From Nocardia sp. (GTDB lineage Bacteria > Actinomycetota > Actinomycetes > Mycobacteriales > Mycobacteriaceae), in NCBI GenBank assembly GCA_014360565.1, contig JACIXH010000003.1:19566-83565 (forward strand): DNA of 64,000 bases, in the 5' to 3' direction. Position numbers and translations under genes: made by a program. The notes under the pieces were generated by a model. The model was not told where the DNA came from, did not search any database, and worked only from the letters and a program-made list of their open reading frames with translations. Numbering within the stretch: the first letter of the stretch is position 1; every line of letters begins with the position of its first letter. This document shows, in pieces, positions 48,513-56,859 of this stretch.

Positions 48513-48635
48513 CTCGCCACCGCGCTCGAGCACTGGCACACCGAAGCCAGGCCACTGATCTGGACCAATACCGCAGACCAGATCATCGACCGGATCTGCC
48601 GCTACTGCGCACGCATCTCAGAACCAGCTCACTAG
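48513..48635 (+). pseudogene. IS630-family transposase C-terminal remnant
   Basis: The last 40 codons read ARPLIWTNTADQIIDRICRY and end near ISEPAH, the characteristic IS630 tail (normally FVWTKTAD...I..RF). The DDE catalytic core is absent. It abuts the amber-mutated YdeI-like gene. Confidence 0.7.
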
Positions 48636-49573
48636 CCCTGCTGGGTCAGCCATTGTGAAATCACTTGGTTTGCTTCTTCGGGCATTTCCTGCTGGATCCA
48701 GTGACCGCAGTCCAGGCCGACCACCTCCACGTTGGGCACGAACTCTGCCAGGTTTTCCAACCTCGGGACCGCGAGGTCCCGGTCGCCGTAGATCATGAGG
48801 GTGGGCTGCTTGATGATCGGGTCCGCGTCCGCCAACTGGTGCCAGTTGCGGTCGAGGTTCCTGTACCAGTTGATGCCGCCGGTGAATCCCGACGTCTCGA
48901 ACGCGGAGACGATGACGGCCAAGTCGCTGTCGCTCATGACAGGGTCACCGAGTGGTGTTTCCGTCTGGGCAAGATTGATAAATGCCATGCCCGGCTCATC
49001 GGGTGCGGGGGGCACGTTCTTGCGGTAGAGGTTGCGCAGGAACTGGGAGGTGTTGGCATCGAACACGGCGTCCGCTACACCCGGCTGCCGGTTGAAGTGG
49101 ACGAAGTAGAAGTCGCCGCCGAGGAAGGTTTCCATGACCTCGATCCACGGCGTTTCTCCGCGCACTTGGTAAGGCAGGCTCATGTTGATCAGCTTGTTCA
49201 CCCGGTCGGGGTGCAACAGGGCCAGGCCCCAGACGACGAACGCACCCCAGTCATGACCGACGAAGGTGGCGTCCTCGTAGCCGTAGTGGTCCAGGAGCGC
49301 GACGAGGTCACCCGTCAGGTGTTCGATGTCGTAGTCCGTCACCTCGGTCGGGCGGGACGAGTTGCCATAACCCCGCTGGTTCGGTGCGATGACGTGGTAG
49401 CCAGCGGCGGCAAGGACGGGCATCTGGTAACGCCAGGTGAAGGCGTGCTCCGGCCAACCGTGGCAGAGCACGATGGGCTTTCCCTTGTTTTCTCGGCCTG
49501 CTTCGAATACTTCGAGCTCCACACCGTTGACCTGGATAAGGGTGGGCTCGGGAAAAACGGCTGCTTCGAGCAT
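48632..49573 (-). CDS. Alpha/beta-hydrolase, epoxide hydrolase type
   Basis: 313 residues. HGWPE (38-42), nucleophile D108 in GHDWGA and C-terminal His in DCGHWIQQE are the epoxide-hydrolase pattern; a cap domain with Tyr residues that would polarise the epoxide lies between. Adds water to epoxides from lipid or xenobiotic oxidation. ATG 49573 is chosen because GAGGAGA lies five bases upstream; the frame stays open to 49714 but that part resembles leader sequence. Divergent from a WYL regulator that may control it. Confidence 0.87.
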   Translation of the reverse strand: MLEAAVFPEPTLIQVNGVELEVFEAGRENKGKPIVLCHGWPEHAFTWRYQMPVLAAAGYHVIAPNQRGYGNSSRPTEVTDYDIEHLTGDLVALLDHYGYEDATFVGHDWGAFVVWGLALLHPDRVNKLINMSLPYQVRGETPWIEVMETFLGGDFYFVHFNRQPGVADAVFDANTSQFLRNLYRKNVPPAPDEPGMAFINLAQTETPLGDPVMSDSDLAVIVSAFETSGFTGGINWYRNLDRNWHQLADADPIIKQPTLMIYGDRDLAVPRLENLAEFVPNVEVVGLDCGHWIQQEMPEEANQVISQWLTQQG

Positions 49574-49756
49574 CACGTCTCCTCGTTGTCCGTCGACCTC
49601 GTCGGTGAGGTCATGGCGAAGTCCTGTCACGCGTGCCTGATCTGTCACCTTGTTTCCGATTTCATTATTGATGTGGAACGGGGTGAGTGCGTTGTTCTCG
49701 GTCATGCGATCCACGTTCCCAGTTAATGCGGCAGGTTAGCTTCCGCAATTGCTGGA

Positions 49757-50731
49757 ATGATCGAGAACATGTTGGAGACCTCGGCTCGCCTGCTCGCACT
49801 GCTGTCGTTGCTCCAGCTCAAGCGCGACTGGACGAGCTCCGAGCTCGCCGGCCGACTCGAGGTGAGCGCCAGAACTGTGCGCGCCGACATCGGCAAGCTG
49901 CGCTCGCTCGGCTATCCCGTGGACGCGCGCCCCGGCGTCGCGGGCGGGTACCGGCTGGCCGCCGGGACGGCGATGCCCCCACTCCTGCTCGACGACGACG
50001 AGGCCGTCGCCGTCGCGGTCGGACTGGGCGCGGTCGCGACCCAAAGGCTCGGCGTCGAAGAGACATCGCTGACCGCGCTCGCGAAGCTGGAGCAAGTGCT
50101 GCCCGCGCGCCTGCGTCGGCGCGTCGAGGCAGTGCGTGAGGCGACGAGCGTCGTTCCGGGGGCGCAGCCGCCGCTCGATCTGTCGGTTCTCGGCGCGGTC
50201 GCTGCCGCGATCCGCGGCCACGAACGACTCCGGTTCGGATACACCAAGCCCGGGGGCAGTGCAGGGGCCCGTCACGCCGAACCGCAACGGCTGGTGTCCT
50301 GGGGGCCGCTCTGGTACCTGCTCGCATGGGATCTCGACCGAGACGACTGGCGAATCTTTCGTGTCGACCGCATGATTCCGCACGCACCGACGGGTGCGCG
50401 GTTCCAGCCGCGCAAGATCCCGGCGGATAACGTCGTCGAGTACGTCGTCGGACGCGTCAGCAAGGCGGCCTGGACGTACCGCGCCCGGGTACTCGTGCAT
50501 GCTCCCGCCGCCGAGGTCGCCGCGAAGATCCCCGTCCCGGTCGATATCGAGGTGATCGACGAGGCCACCTGCTATATCGCGGTGGGTTCCCACGACCCGG
50601 ACCGGCTCGCGCTGTCTTTGACCCAGCTCGACGCCGACATCGAGGTAATCGCCGGAGACGAGCTCGCGGTGGCGTTCGATCGCCTCGCGAGAAGGTTCCG
50701 CCGCGCGGCAGGTGGCGCATCCACGACATGA
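49757..50731 (+). CDS. YafY/PafC-type WYL-domain transcriptional regulator
   Basis: 324 residues: N-terminal HTH_11 (about 8-60, SSELAGRLEVSARTVRADIGKL), central WYL domain (about 140-225, EPQRLVSWGPLWYLLAWDL and FRVDRM) and a C-terminal WCX-like domain. WYL proteins sense ligands such as nucleic acids or metabolites. It faces the epoxide hydrolase gene across a shared 180-base region, the usual regulator-target layout. Confidence 0.9.
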   Translation: MIENMLETSARLLALLSLLQLKRDWTSSELAGRLEVSARTVRADIGKLRSLGYPVDARPGVAGGYRLAAGTAMPPLLLDDDEAVAVAVGLGAVATQRLGVEETSLTALAKLEQVLPARLRRRVEAVREATSVVPGAQPPLDLSVLGAVAAAIRGHERLRFGYTKPGGSAGARHAEPQRLVSWGPLWYLLAWDLDRDDWRIFRVDRMIPHAPTGARFQPRKIPADNVVEYVVGRVSKAAWTYRARVLVHAPAAEVAAKIPVPVDIEVIDEATCYIAVGSHDPDRLALSLTQLDADIEVIAGDELAVAFDRLARRFRRAAGGASTT

Positions 50732-50801
50732 ATCTCGGCCGTCGGTCATTGCCGTGTGTCGCGGAGAGGCGATGGGCACTGCCGGTGGTCGGCACCGACT
50801 G

Positions 50802-52074
50802 TCAGTCGTCGGCGGTGTCGGGGTGCAGTCGGTCCCTGGTCAGCGCCTCCACGCCCAGGGACACAACAGGTCTGAATCCGACGTTCATCGCATGCGCGCA
50901 CAACACGGCCGCGACCGACACACTCAGATCCGCGACACGGGCGGGGTTGCCCGAGACGTGGGTGAACGCCTCGGTGAACTCCGGATACCAGGACATCACC
51001 TCCATCACCAGCTCCGGCAGATCCACCCGCGGCAGCATGGCATCCACCCGCCTGCGCAGATCGACCAGACTCGGCGGGTCCGGGAGCGCGGTCAGGGCCG
51101 CCACATGCAGTTTCCCTTCCTCATCGACGCTGGCGGGGGCGTCATCACCCAGGCGGGCGATCAGCTCCCGATACGCGGAGTCGAGGGCGCTGGCGTGCTC
51201 GGTGAGCATCGAATGCGGATTGTCCGGCAGCCCCAGGGCGTTCATGCCCGCACCGCGCGCCTGCTCCCACACCACCCCCGACAACAGATGCGCGCGAGGA
51301 TCACGCCACTTCGAGGAATGCTCGGCGAAGATGTTGCGGTACTTCAGGTTCCGGTGGAACTGCTCGAGCACGCACAACGTGTACGCCGCCCGATCGACGG
51401 TCTCCTCCGGGCGCTCCTGCGGGTACACCAGGCGCTGCCGGCCCCCGCCGACCAGATCGTGATCCACCCGCCGCGCATCGAACCAGCGCACCGATGCGCC
51501 CCGAGCACGCGGCGCGGTCAGCAGGTCCGCGATCGTGTGCATGGCGGTCAGCACCGCTTTCCCGTCCCCGGTCGCACCGAACTCGACCGTCCGCATCAAC
51601 GACGGCAAGAACATGCGCACCGTATTCACCCGCCCGGCGAGCTCCTCGAGCCGTTGCCCGTCGAGTTCGATGTCCGAGGCGGGTACCAGTTCGTCGACCG
51701 TGGCGATCGCGGCGCGCAATTCGGCCTTGGTGACAGCGTTTTCGAGCAGATCCCACACCAGTTGGATCGGCCTCTCGGCGTCGACCTCGGTCAATTCCAA
51801 GAGCACCCGCACCGCCGCCGCGAGCTTGCCCGCCGTGCGTGACACTCTCGGGTAGGGCGAATCCGAGCCGGTTCGAATCCCGGCGCCGGGCCGCGATCAG
51901 CTTTCGGTCCTCATCGTCCAGATGGAAAAACCGTTCCAGCTCGACCCGGGACAACGCACCGTACCGGCCATATCCTGCCGCGCCCTCATTCTGCACAGCC
52001 GCACATGAAACCACCAGCGTCACAACCACGCTCACGGTTTCCGAATCAAAACAATCGGTCCGCTCGCCGAGCAA
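50802..52074 (-). pseudogene. Decayed Tn3-family transposase (tnpA)
   Basis: Two pieces in different frames. 52074 to about 51850 has the N-terminal domain (RVELERFFHLDDEDRKLIAA, NRLGFALPE). 51845-50802 has the later helical region (IQLVWDLLENAVTKAELRAA, FTHVSGNPARVADLSVSVAA, LGVEALTRDRL). The stop after LTRDRLHPD removes the entire DDE catalytic domain, and about 400 central residues are missing with a frameshift at about 51848. No terminal inverted repeats or resolvase are seen. An old Tn3-like insertion. Confidence 0.82.
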
Positions 52075-52079
52075 CCCAT

Positions 52080-52115
52080 AGCGCCGGATCCCGCAGGCTC
52101 AGCGCCGGATCCCGC
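52080..52115 (+). repeat. 15-bp tandem direct repeat
   Basis: AGCGCCGGATCCCGC occurs at 52080-52094 and 52101-52115, a 21-base period, between the Tn3 remnant and the protease gene. Purpose unknown; possibly a transposition scar. Confidence 0.6.
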
Positions 52116-52135
52116 TCAGTTACACCACTGCCGCC

Positions 52136-53584
52136 TTACCCGTGCGCCGTCATCGCACGCAGGTCGGGCAGCGTGCCGATGCGTTGGGTGAGGGGGCGGC
52201 CGGGGGCGGCGGTCTGTGCGGAACCGGTGGCGCGGAGCAGGGTTCTGATCTGATCGGGGCTCGCGCGGCCCGGGCCGAGGGCTCGCATGCCTTGGTAGGC
52301 GGCGATGGCGCCGACGACAATCGGCGATGCGCTGGAGGTGCCGCTGAATCGGTCGGTGTACCAGAGGTCTTCGTCGGGACCGCCTTGGAGGTCGCCGTAG
52401 CCGGTGGTGGTCACTTCCCGGCCCCAGCCTTGGGCGTCGAGGCGGGCGCCGTGGTTGGAGAAGTCGAGGCGGGAGCGGGCGGGGCCGTGGTCTCGGCCGT
52501 GCGTGCCCGGTGGTGGGGCGCCCGCACCGACCAGGATGGCGCCGGAATCGGCGGGACCCGCGCGAAACGGGTTGTGCCAGCCGGCCGGGAAGTCACCGGG
52601 GCGGGTGTCGTAGACGGCGTCGTCGAGGTTTTCGCCGCCGTTGCCCGCGGCTTCGACCACGATGATGCCGCGGGCAACGGCGTAGCGGATCGCGGCGAAG
52701 TCGTCGGGCCACCATTCGACGGGGATGTAGCCGCGCTGGTCAGCAGCGCCCCGGTAGTCGAATCGGGGGCCGGGGCGGTGCAATTCGATCAGGACGATGT
52801 CGCCGGGGTCCAGTGCGTCCGCGGCCGAGCGGATCGCGGCGGCCGAGCCGATACCGAAGATCGAGATCGCCCTGATGTGGGCTTCGGGCGCGATTCGGGT
52901 GACGCCGACAGCGTTGAGGTCTCCGCTGATCTCACCGGCGACGGCGGTGCCGTGATTGCGCCAGCCCAGATCCGCGGACGCCGTACCCCCGATCACCCCG
53001 CCTTGGTTCTGGCGCAGATCTTCATGGGTGAACCGCCATGCCCCCTCGACGTCGATCACCCGCACACCGGTGCCGAGCCCGCCGGGCCGATCGTGCGCCC
53101 ACACCGCATCGATGCCGGTGGGCGCCGCGTCCAGATAGCCCTGTCCGGCCCGGAAATCGGGTGTCACGGCCGGTGCGCTCGGTGCGACGATGTTCTGCGC
53201 GCGCGGTGCCAGTGGCGGTTCGGCCGCGGGCTTGACGTAGGCGGCGGCGACGGTGTCGTCCTCGCGCAATCGGTGTGCGAGTTCGCCGAGATCACCCAGC
53301 TCGCCGTGCACCGAGTAGTACCTGAGGTACTCCCCGGCGACCGGCGCCTGTGCCGTGTCGGCCAGTCTGCCCGCCAACCTGTTGCCGGGACCGAAGATCG
53401 GGACCAGATGCGCTGTGGTGGGCAGCAATTCGTCGACCCGGCTGCGTACCGAGCGGGTTTCGCGCAGGGCGATCGGGGTGATCTCGGGGCCGGTCGCCAC
53501 GGTGACGACGATCAGTTCGCCGGGCGGGACGGCGGTCACCGGTGCCCCTGGCCGGCGTTGCCTACTGGATCGAGTGGAGGCCAT
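52136..53584 (-). CDS. S8-family (subtilisin-like) serine peptidase
   Basis: 482 residues. Catalytic D178 (VRVIDVEGAW), H211 (NHGTAVAG) and Ser in GTSSASP form the subtilase triad; the oxyanion Asn is in AAGNGGENL. A 145-residue N-terminal region precedes the catalytic domain and could be a propeptide or inhibitory domain. No signal peptide is visible, so the protein is cytoplasmic or exported otherwise. It follows the radical SAM operon by 69 bases in the same direction and could belong to it. Confidence 0.9.
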   Translation of the reverse strand: MASTRSSRQRRPGAPVTAVPPGELIVVTVATGPEITPIALRETRSVRSRVDELLPTTAHLVPIFGPGNRLAGRLADTAQAPVAGEYLRYYSVHGELGDLGELAHRLREDDTVAAAYVKPAAEPPLAPRAQNIVAPSAPAVTPDFRAGQGYLDAAPTGIDAVWAHDRPGGLGTGVRVIDVEGAWRFTHEDLRQNQGGVIGGTASADLGWRNHGTAVAGEISGDLNAVGVTRIAPEAHIRAISIFGIGSAAAIRSAADALDPGDIVLIELHRPGPRFDYRGAADQRGYIPVEWWPDDFAAIRYAVARGIIVVEAAGNGGENLDDAVYDTRPGDFPAGWHNPFRAGPADSGAILVGAGAPPPGTHGRDHGPARSRLDFSNHGARLDAQGWGREVTTTGYGDLQGGPDEDLWYTDRFSGTSSASPIVVGAIAAYQGMRALGPGRASPDQIRTLLRATGSAQTAAPGRPLTQRIGTLPDLRAMTAHG

Positions 53585-53653
53585 ACCTACAAGTCAACCG
53601 TGGCCGGCGCCGGCTCGCTACGGTTCCGGCGCACCAGCATCGGCGACACGCCG

Positions 53654-53926
53654 TCACCACACCGCGGCGACGACTCCGACCACGGCGATCGCCGCGACAT
53701 AGATCAGCACCAGCCGGGTGTCGCGCAACCAGCATCGGCTGCGCTTCAACCCGGCTCGCCAGGCCCGCCAGTAACCGGCGAAGGCCAGCGCCCCGAACCC
53801 GACCACTGCCCAGGGGCCGATCAACCACGTCAGCAACGCCACGGTCGCGATCACACACAGCGTCAACGGGTCGTGTGGTTCTCGCCCGCGCACCGCCTCC
53901 TCGTAATAGACCCCGCGCTCGCTCAC
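53654..53926 (-). CDS. Small membrane protein, last gene of the radical SAM operon
   Basis: 90 residues from the GTG at 53926, overlapping the radical SAM stop (GTGA). Two to three helices (about 20-50 and 66-88) joined by a basic loop GLKRSRCWLRDTR. No family recognised. Confidence 0.65.
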   Translation of the reverse strand: MSERGVYYEEAVRGREPHDPLTLCVIATVALLTWLIGPWAVVGFGALAFAGYWRAWRAGLKRSRCWLRDTRLVLIYVAAIAVVGVVAAVW

Positions 53927-55482
53927 CGCACCTCCACCGGCAACAACGTCCGCCCCGACGGCGCCGCCGCAGGCAGTCGTTGCCGTGACAGTGCAGGCCA
54001 CGCCTGGACCGCGCAGAACGGCGCGCACTGATCGGCGTCGGCGCGCGTGCCCACGTGCACGCAACACTGCGTGAGCCGTTCCTCGATCATCGTCGACATG
54101 TCCATGAACGGTTTCACGGTGATCCGCACAACCCGTTCACCGAGCAGGGTCCGCAACCGTCGACGCCGACCGGGCAGCGCCGACGACGCCAAGGTCAGCA
54201 GGGTCGACATCCCCAGATCGCAGTTCTCACAGATGTTGCGCCAGACCCGCCCGATCTCCGGATGTGACAGCGACGACTGCTCCGACAACAACCCCAGCAG
54301 CGATTCCCGCACCGCCACCCGGAGTTCGGCGGGCAGCTCCGAGTCCGCGATCCGGTTCGACACCAGCCCCAGTTGCTGCTTCAACCTGTCGTGGCCGATC
54401 AGCGAGACCAGCGACCGCCACCGTCCCGCGTCGTCACGCAGCAGGTAACCGACCGAGCAGCAGTGCGGGTGCGAACACGGCAGCGCGGTGAGATCGCGCC
54501 AGGTCACCAGCCCGTCGGTCTGCGGGCCGAGCCTGCGCAACACGCCGGTGTGGGTGAGCCGGTCCATCGGGTCGATCATTGCCGAACGCCCCGAACCGAA
54601 TTGAGGTTGGATCGACACCCCGCCGACGAACGGTGTGTCCATCGCGGTGCGCACGACCGCGCCGATCTCGTCGTCGTTCACCCCCAGCGCCACCGTCATC
54701 ACCAGTGTGGTGAAGATGGCGTTCGCCGAAAGCCGTTGCAGTGCCTGCTGCTTACGGGCCCGCAGGTCGCCGCCGCGATGATGACGCGAGGCCTGCGCGG
54801 TTTCACCGTCGTACTGCAGATACACCTCGACCCGGTCGCGGTGGCGAGCGAGCAACTCCACCAGCTCGTCGTCGACGGCCAGGCGCAGACCGTTGGTGTT
54901 GAGCAGGATCCGGGTGATCGGCCGCGCGGTCAGCTCGTCGAGCAACCGCGCCAGCTGCGGATGCAGGGTCGGTTCGCCGCCGCTGAGCATCAGCACGTCG
55001 AGGCGGCCGTTCTCGCGGGCGAGGCGCTGATCGACGTTGGCGAGCACGTCCTCGACCGCCACCACACCGCGCAGGTCCGGCGAGGAGTCGGCGAAACAGG
55101 TGGGGCAGCGCAGGTTGCAGCTGTCGATGATGTCCTCGAGCAGGATGCAGGTGTGCTGGGTCTGCATCTCGGGCAGCCCCCGCAGGTAGGCAGCGGGAAC
55201 GGGATCGAAATTGCCGACGGTGTCGGGCAGGTGTGCTTTGGTCGGCGCGGTCCATTCTTCGAGGTAGGCCATGATGTCGGGGTCCTCGTCGTAGAGGGTG
55301 CGCACCATGCCATGGGTTCGGCAACCCCGTTCGAGCAAGACCTTGCCGTCGCGTTCGGCCAGCCACCCCGACAGCCGCGCGACGTCGGTCAGCGCGGTTT
55401 CCGGGTGTTCGTCGTGACAGTGGGGGCAGAACGCGGTCACATAGCGCAGGATTCGATCGCCTCGCAACGGCATCCCGGTCAT
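53923..55482 (-). CDS. Radical SAM enzyme resembling tetraether lipid synthase (Tes)
   Basis: 519 residues. An N-terminal zinc-ribbon-like part (FCPHCHDEH ... GCRTHG) precedes the SAM cluster motif CNLRCPTC (CxxxCxxC) and the GGEP SAM site (LMLSGGEPTLHP). Extra Cys sets follow: PCSHPHCCSVGYL, NICENCDLG, and QCCVHVG with CAPFCAVQ near the C-terminus. This order of cysteines and the HTCILLEDIIDSCN lead-in fit the Tes family, which couples lipid tails C-C in archaea, rather than MoaA- or SPASM-type enzymes. ATG 55482 overlaps the previous stop (ATGA). Assignment is by motif recall; a membrane-lipid substrate is inferred. Confidence 0.75.
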   Translation of the reverse strand: MTGMPLRGDRILRYVTAFCPHCHDEHPETALTDVARLSGWLAERDGKVLLERGCRTHGMVRTLYDEDPDIMAYLEEWTAPTKAHLPDTVGNFDPVPAAYLRGLPEMQTQHTCILLEDIIDSCNLRCPTCFADSSPDLRGVVAVEDVLANVDQRLARENGRLDVLMLSGGEPTLHPQLARLLDELTARPITRILLNTNGLRLAVDDELVELLARHRDRVEVYLQYDGETAQASRHHRGGDLRARKQQALQRLSANAIFTTLVMTVALGVNDDEIGAVVRTAMDTPFVGGVSIQPQFGSGRSAMIDPMDRLTHTGVLRRLGPQTDGLVTWRDLTALPCSHPHCCSVGYLLRDDAGRWRSLVSLIGHDRLKQQLGLVSNRIADSELPAELRVAVRESLLGLLSEQSSLSHPEIGRVWRNICENCDLGMSTLLTLASSALPGRRRRLRTLLGERVVRITVKPFMDMSTMIEERLTQCCVHVGTRADADQCAPFCAVQAWPALSRQRLPAAAPSGRTLLPVEVR

Positions 55483-55877
55483 CGCGCCATCCCGAACATG
55501 CCCGTGTACAGCTCCGGGTTGATCGCCGTGCACAAGCCCGCGGTGAACACGGTGACCAGCGACCAGCCGATCATCAACCCCATCCCGAACCCTTTGGGCG
55601 CGGGCCGTTTGCGTCGGATCAACAGCCAGCCACCCCCGAAGGCCGTCGCCACGCCGGCCAGCGCGGTGAGCCCGAACAGCACCCTGGTCGCGGTGTCGTC
55701 GTTGATGGAGGCGACCACCATGACCACGATGAACCCCGCTATCGCGTTGACCACGATGAACGCCATCGCTCCCGCCAGCGCCATCGCCGCTACCTGACCG
55801 CCCTGCCCCGGCGGTGTACCCCCCTGCGGTGGTGGCGGGGGCGGCATATTCGGGGGCGGTCCGGGAGTAAAGTTCAT
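55479..55877 (-). CDS. Proline-rich membrane protein in the Tes/Lgt-like operon
   Basis: 132 residues. A cytoplasmic Pro/Gly tail (NMPPPPPPQGG) is followed by three or four transmembrane helices (about 30-55, 66-85, 98-118). Such tails are usual in small actinobacterial DUF4190-like proteins. Start and stop overlap both neighbours by four bases, so it is an obligate operon member; function unknown. Confidence 0.7.
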   Translation of the reverse strand: MNFTPGPPPNMPPPPPPQGGTPPGQGGQVAAMALAGAMAFIVVNAIAGFIVVMVVASINDDTATRVLFGLTALAGVATAFGGGWLLIRRKRPAPKGFGMGLMIGWSLVTVFTAGLCTAINPELYTGMFGMAR

Positions 55878-56629
55878 GCCACGACCTTTCGTCGAAGTAC
55901 ACCGTCGTAGTTCCCGCGCCGATAGCCGATGGTCCAGCGCACCGCGACCAGGACCAACCCCGGCAGCAGGAACCATTGCGGGCGTGTCAGATCCAGCCAG
56001 ACGGTGTCGTTGGCGCGGGTGAACTCGACCAGGAACCGGAAGATCGCGTACGCCCCGACATAGAGGGTGAACAGCTCCCCCGGCGTGCTGATCCGATCCC
56101 GCAACCACCACAGCGCGCCGAAAGCGGCCAGCTGGAACACTATTTCGTAGACAAAACTGGGATGCATCGCCACCCCGGCCACGCAGCCGGGACACTGGGG
56201 AACGGTCGTGGGCGCGTGGATCCCCCATGGCAGGCTCGTCGGCCGGCCCGGCGCTTCGGTGAGCAGGCAGCCGATGCGACCCACCGCCATGCCGAGCGCC
56301 ACCGCCGGTGCGAACAGATCACCGGTCCGCTCCCGGTACCCGATGATCCGTTTCGCGATCACGACACCCACGTAGGCGCCGAGCAATCCGCCGAGCACGC
56401 TGCGCGCACCGAACATCCAGCTCTCGTAGGGATCCAGCGTCGCGGCCAGACTCGACAACCGCATGCCGATCGCCCCACCGACCAACGCCCCGGTGACAGC
56501 GACCAGCGACTCTTCGCGCAGTGCGTCCCGGCGCCTGCATTCGGCGAAGAACACGATCGCGGCGACAGCGACCCCGAGCGCGACGAACAGCGCGTGCGTC
56601 TCGATCCCCCACATCAGCTGTGCCACCAT
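55874..56629 (-). CDS. Lgt-like (prolipoprotein diacylglyceryl transferase family) membrane protein
   Basis: 251 residues, seven-helix Lgt fold recognisable from GRIGCLLTEAPGR (cf. GRxGNxxNxExxG), MHPSFVYEIVFQL and the C-terminal FRFLVEFTRAND. Key residues of true Lgt differ: the Asn after GRIG is Cys and the catalytic HGG segment is VLGG, without His. It is therefore not expected to be the housekeeping lipoprotein enzyme; another glycerolipid transferase or lipid-binding role is possible. First gene of a four-gene operon with the Tes-like enzyme. TAACCT ends six bases before the ATG, so the mRNA is probably leaderless. Confidence 0.8.
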   Translation of the reverse strand: MVAQLMWGIETHALFVALGVAVAAIVFFAECRRRDALREESLVAVTGALVGGAIGMRLSSLAATLDPYESWMFGARSVLGGLLGAYVGVVIAKRIIGYRERTGDLFAPAVALGMAVGRIGCLLTEAPGRPTSLPWGIHAPTTVPQCPGCVAGVAMHPSFVYEIVFQLAAFGALWWLRDRISTPGELFTLYVGAYAIFRFLVEFTRANDTVWLDLTRPQWFLLPGLVLVAVRWTIGYRRGNYDGVLRRKVVA

Positions 56630-56724
56630 GGCGAAAGGTTAGCGGGCCGCACCGGCGCCGGAGGTGAGTGAAACTACTCCCGATTGTGGGTACTACCCTG
56701 TTCGTCGGTGAACGACGATGCGCG

Positions 56725-56791
56725 AGTGAGTAATTCACTTAGAATGAAACAGAGTGAGATTCTCACTCCGGTACCGATCCTCGGGTACCAG
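56725..56791. promoter_or_regulatory. Cluster of palindromes between the Lgt-like and lysin-like genes
   Basis: AGTGA-N5-TCACT (56725-56739); GAGTGAGA-T-TCTCACTC (56752-56768), a perfect 17-base palindrome; and two GGTACC hexamers farther right. The shared half-site AGTGA suggests two sites for one regulator controlling either divergent gene. Confidence 0.55.
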
Positions 56792-56859
56792 CGTAAGTCA
56801 TCGCGATAGTTCCACCATCTCGGAATCCATCGAATACGCAGTCATACAGGGGGTCAATC

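Noticed and set aside
51870..51887. tRNA T-arm-like sequence GGTTCGAATCC with a 5-bp stem
   Set aside because: It lies in the coding sequence of the Tn3 transposase N-terminal piece (NRLGF region), and no acceptor or anticodon arms fit around it.
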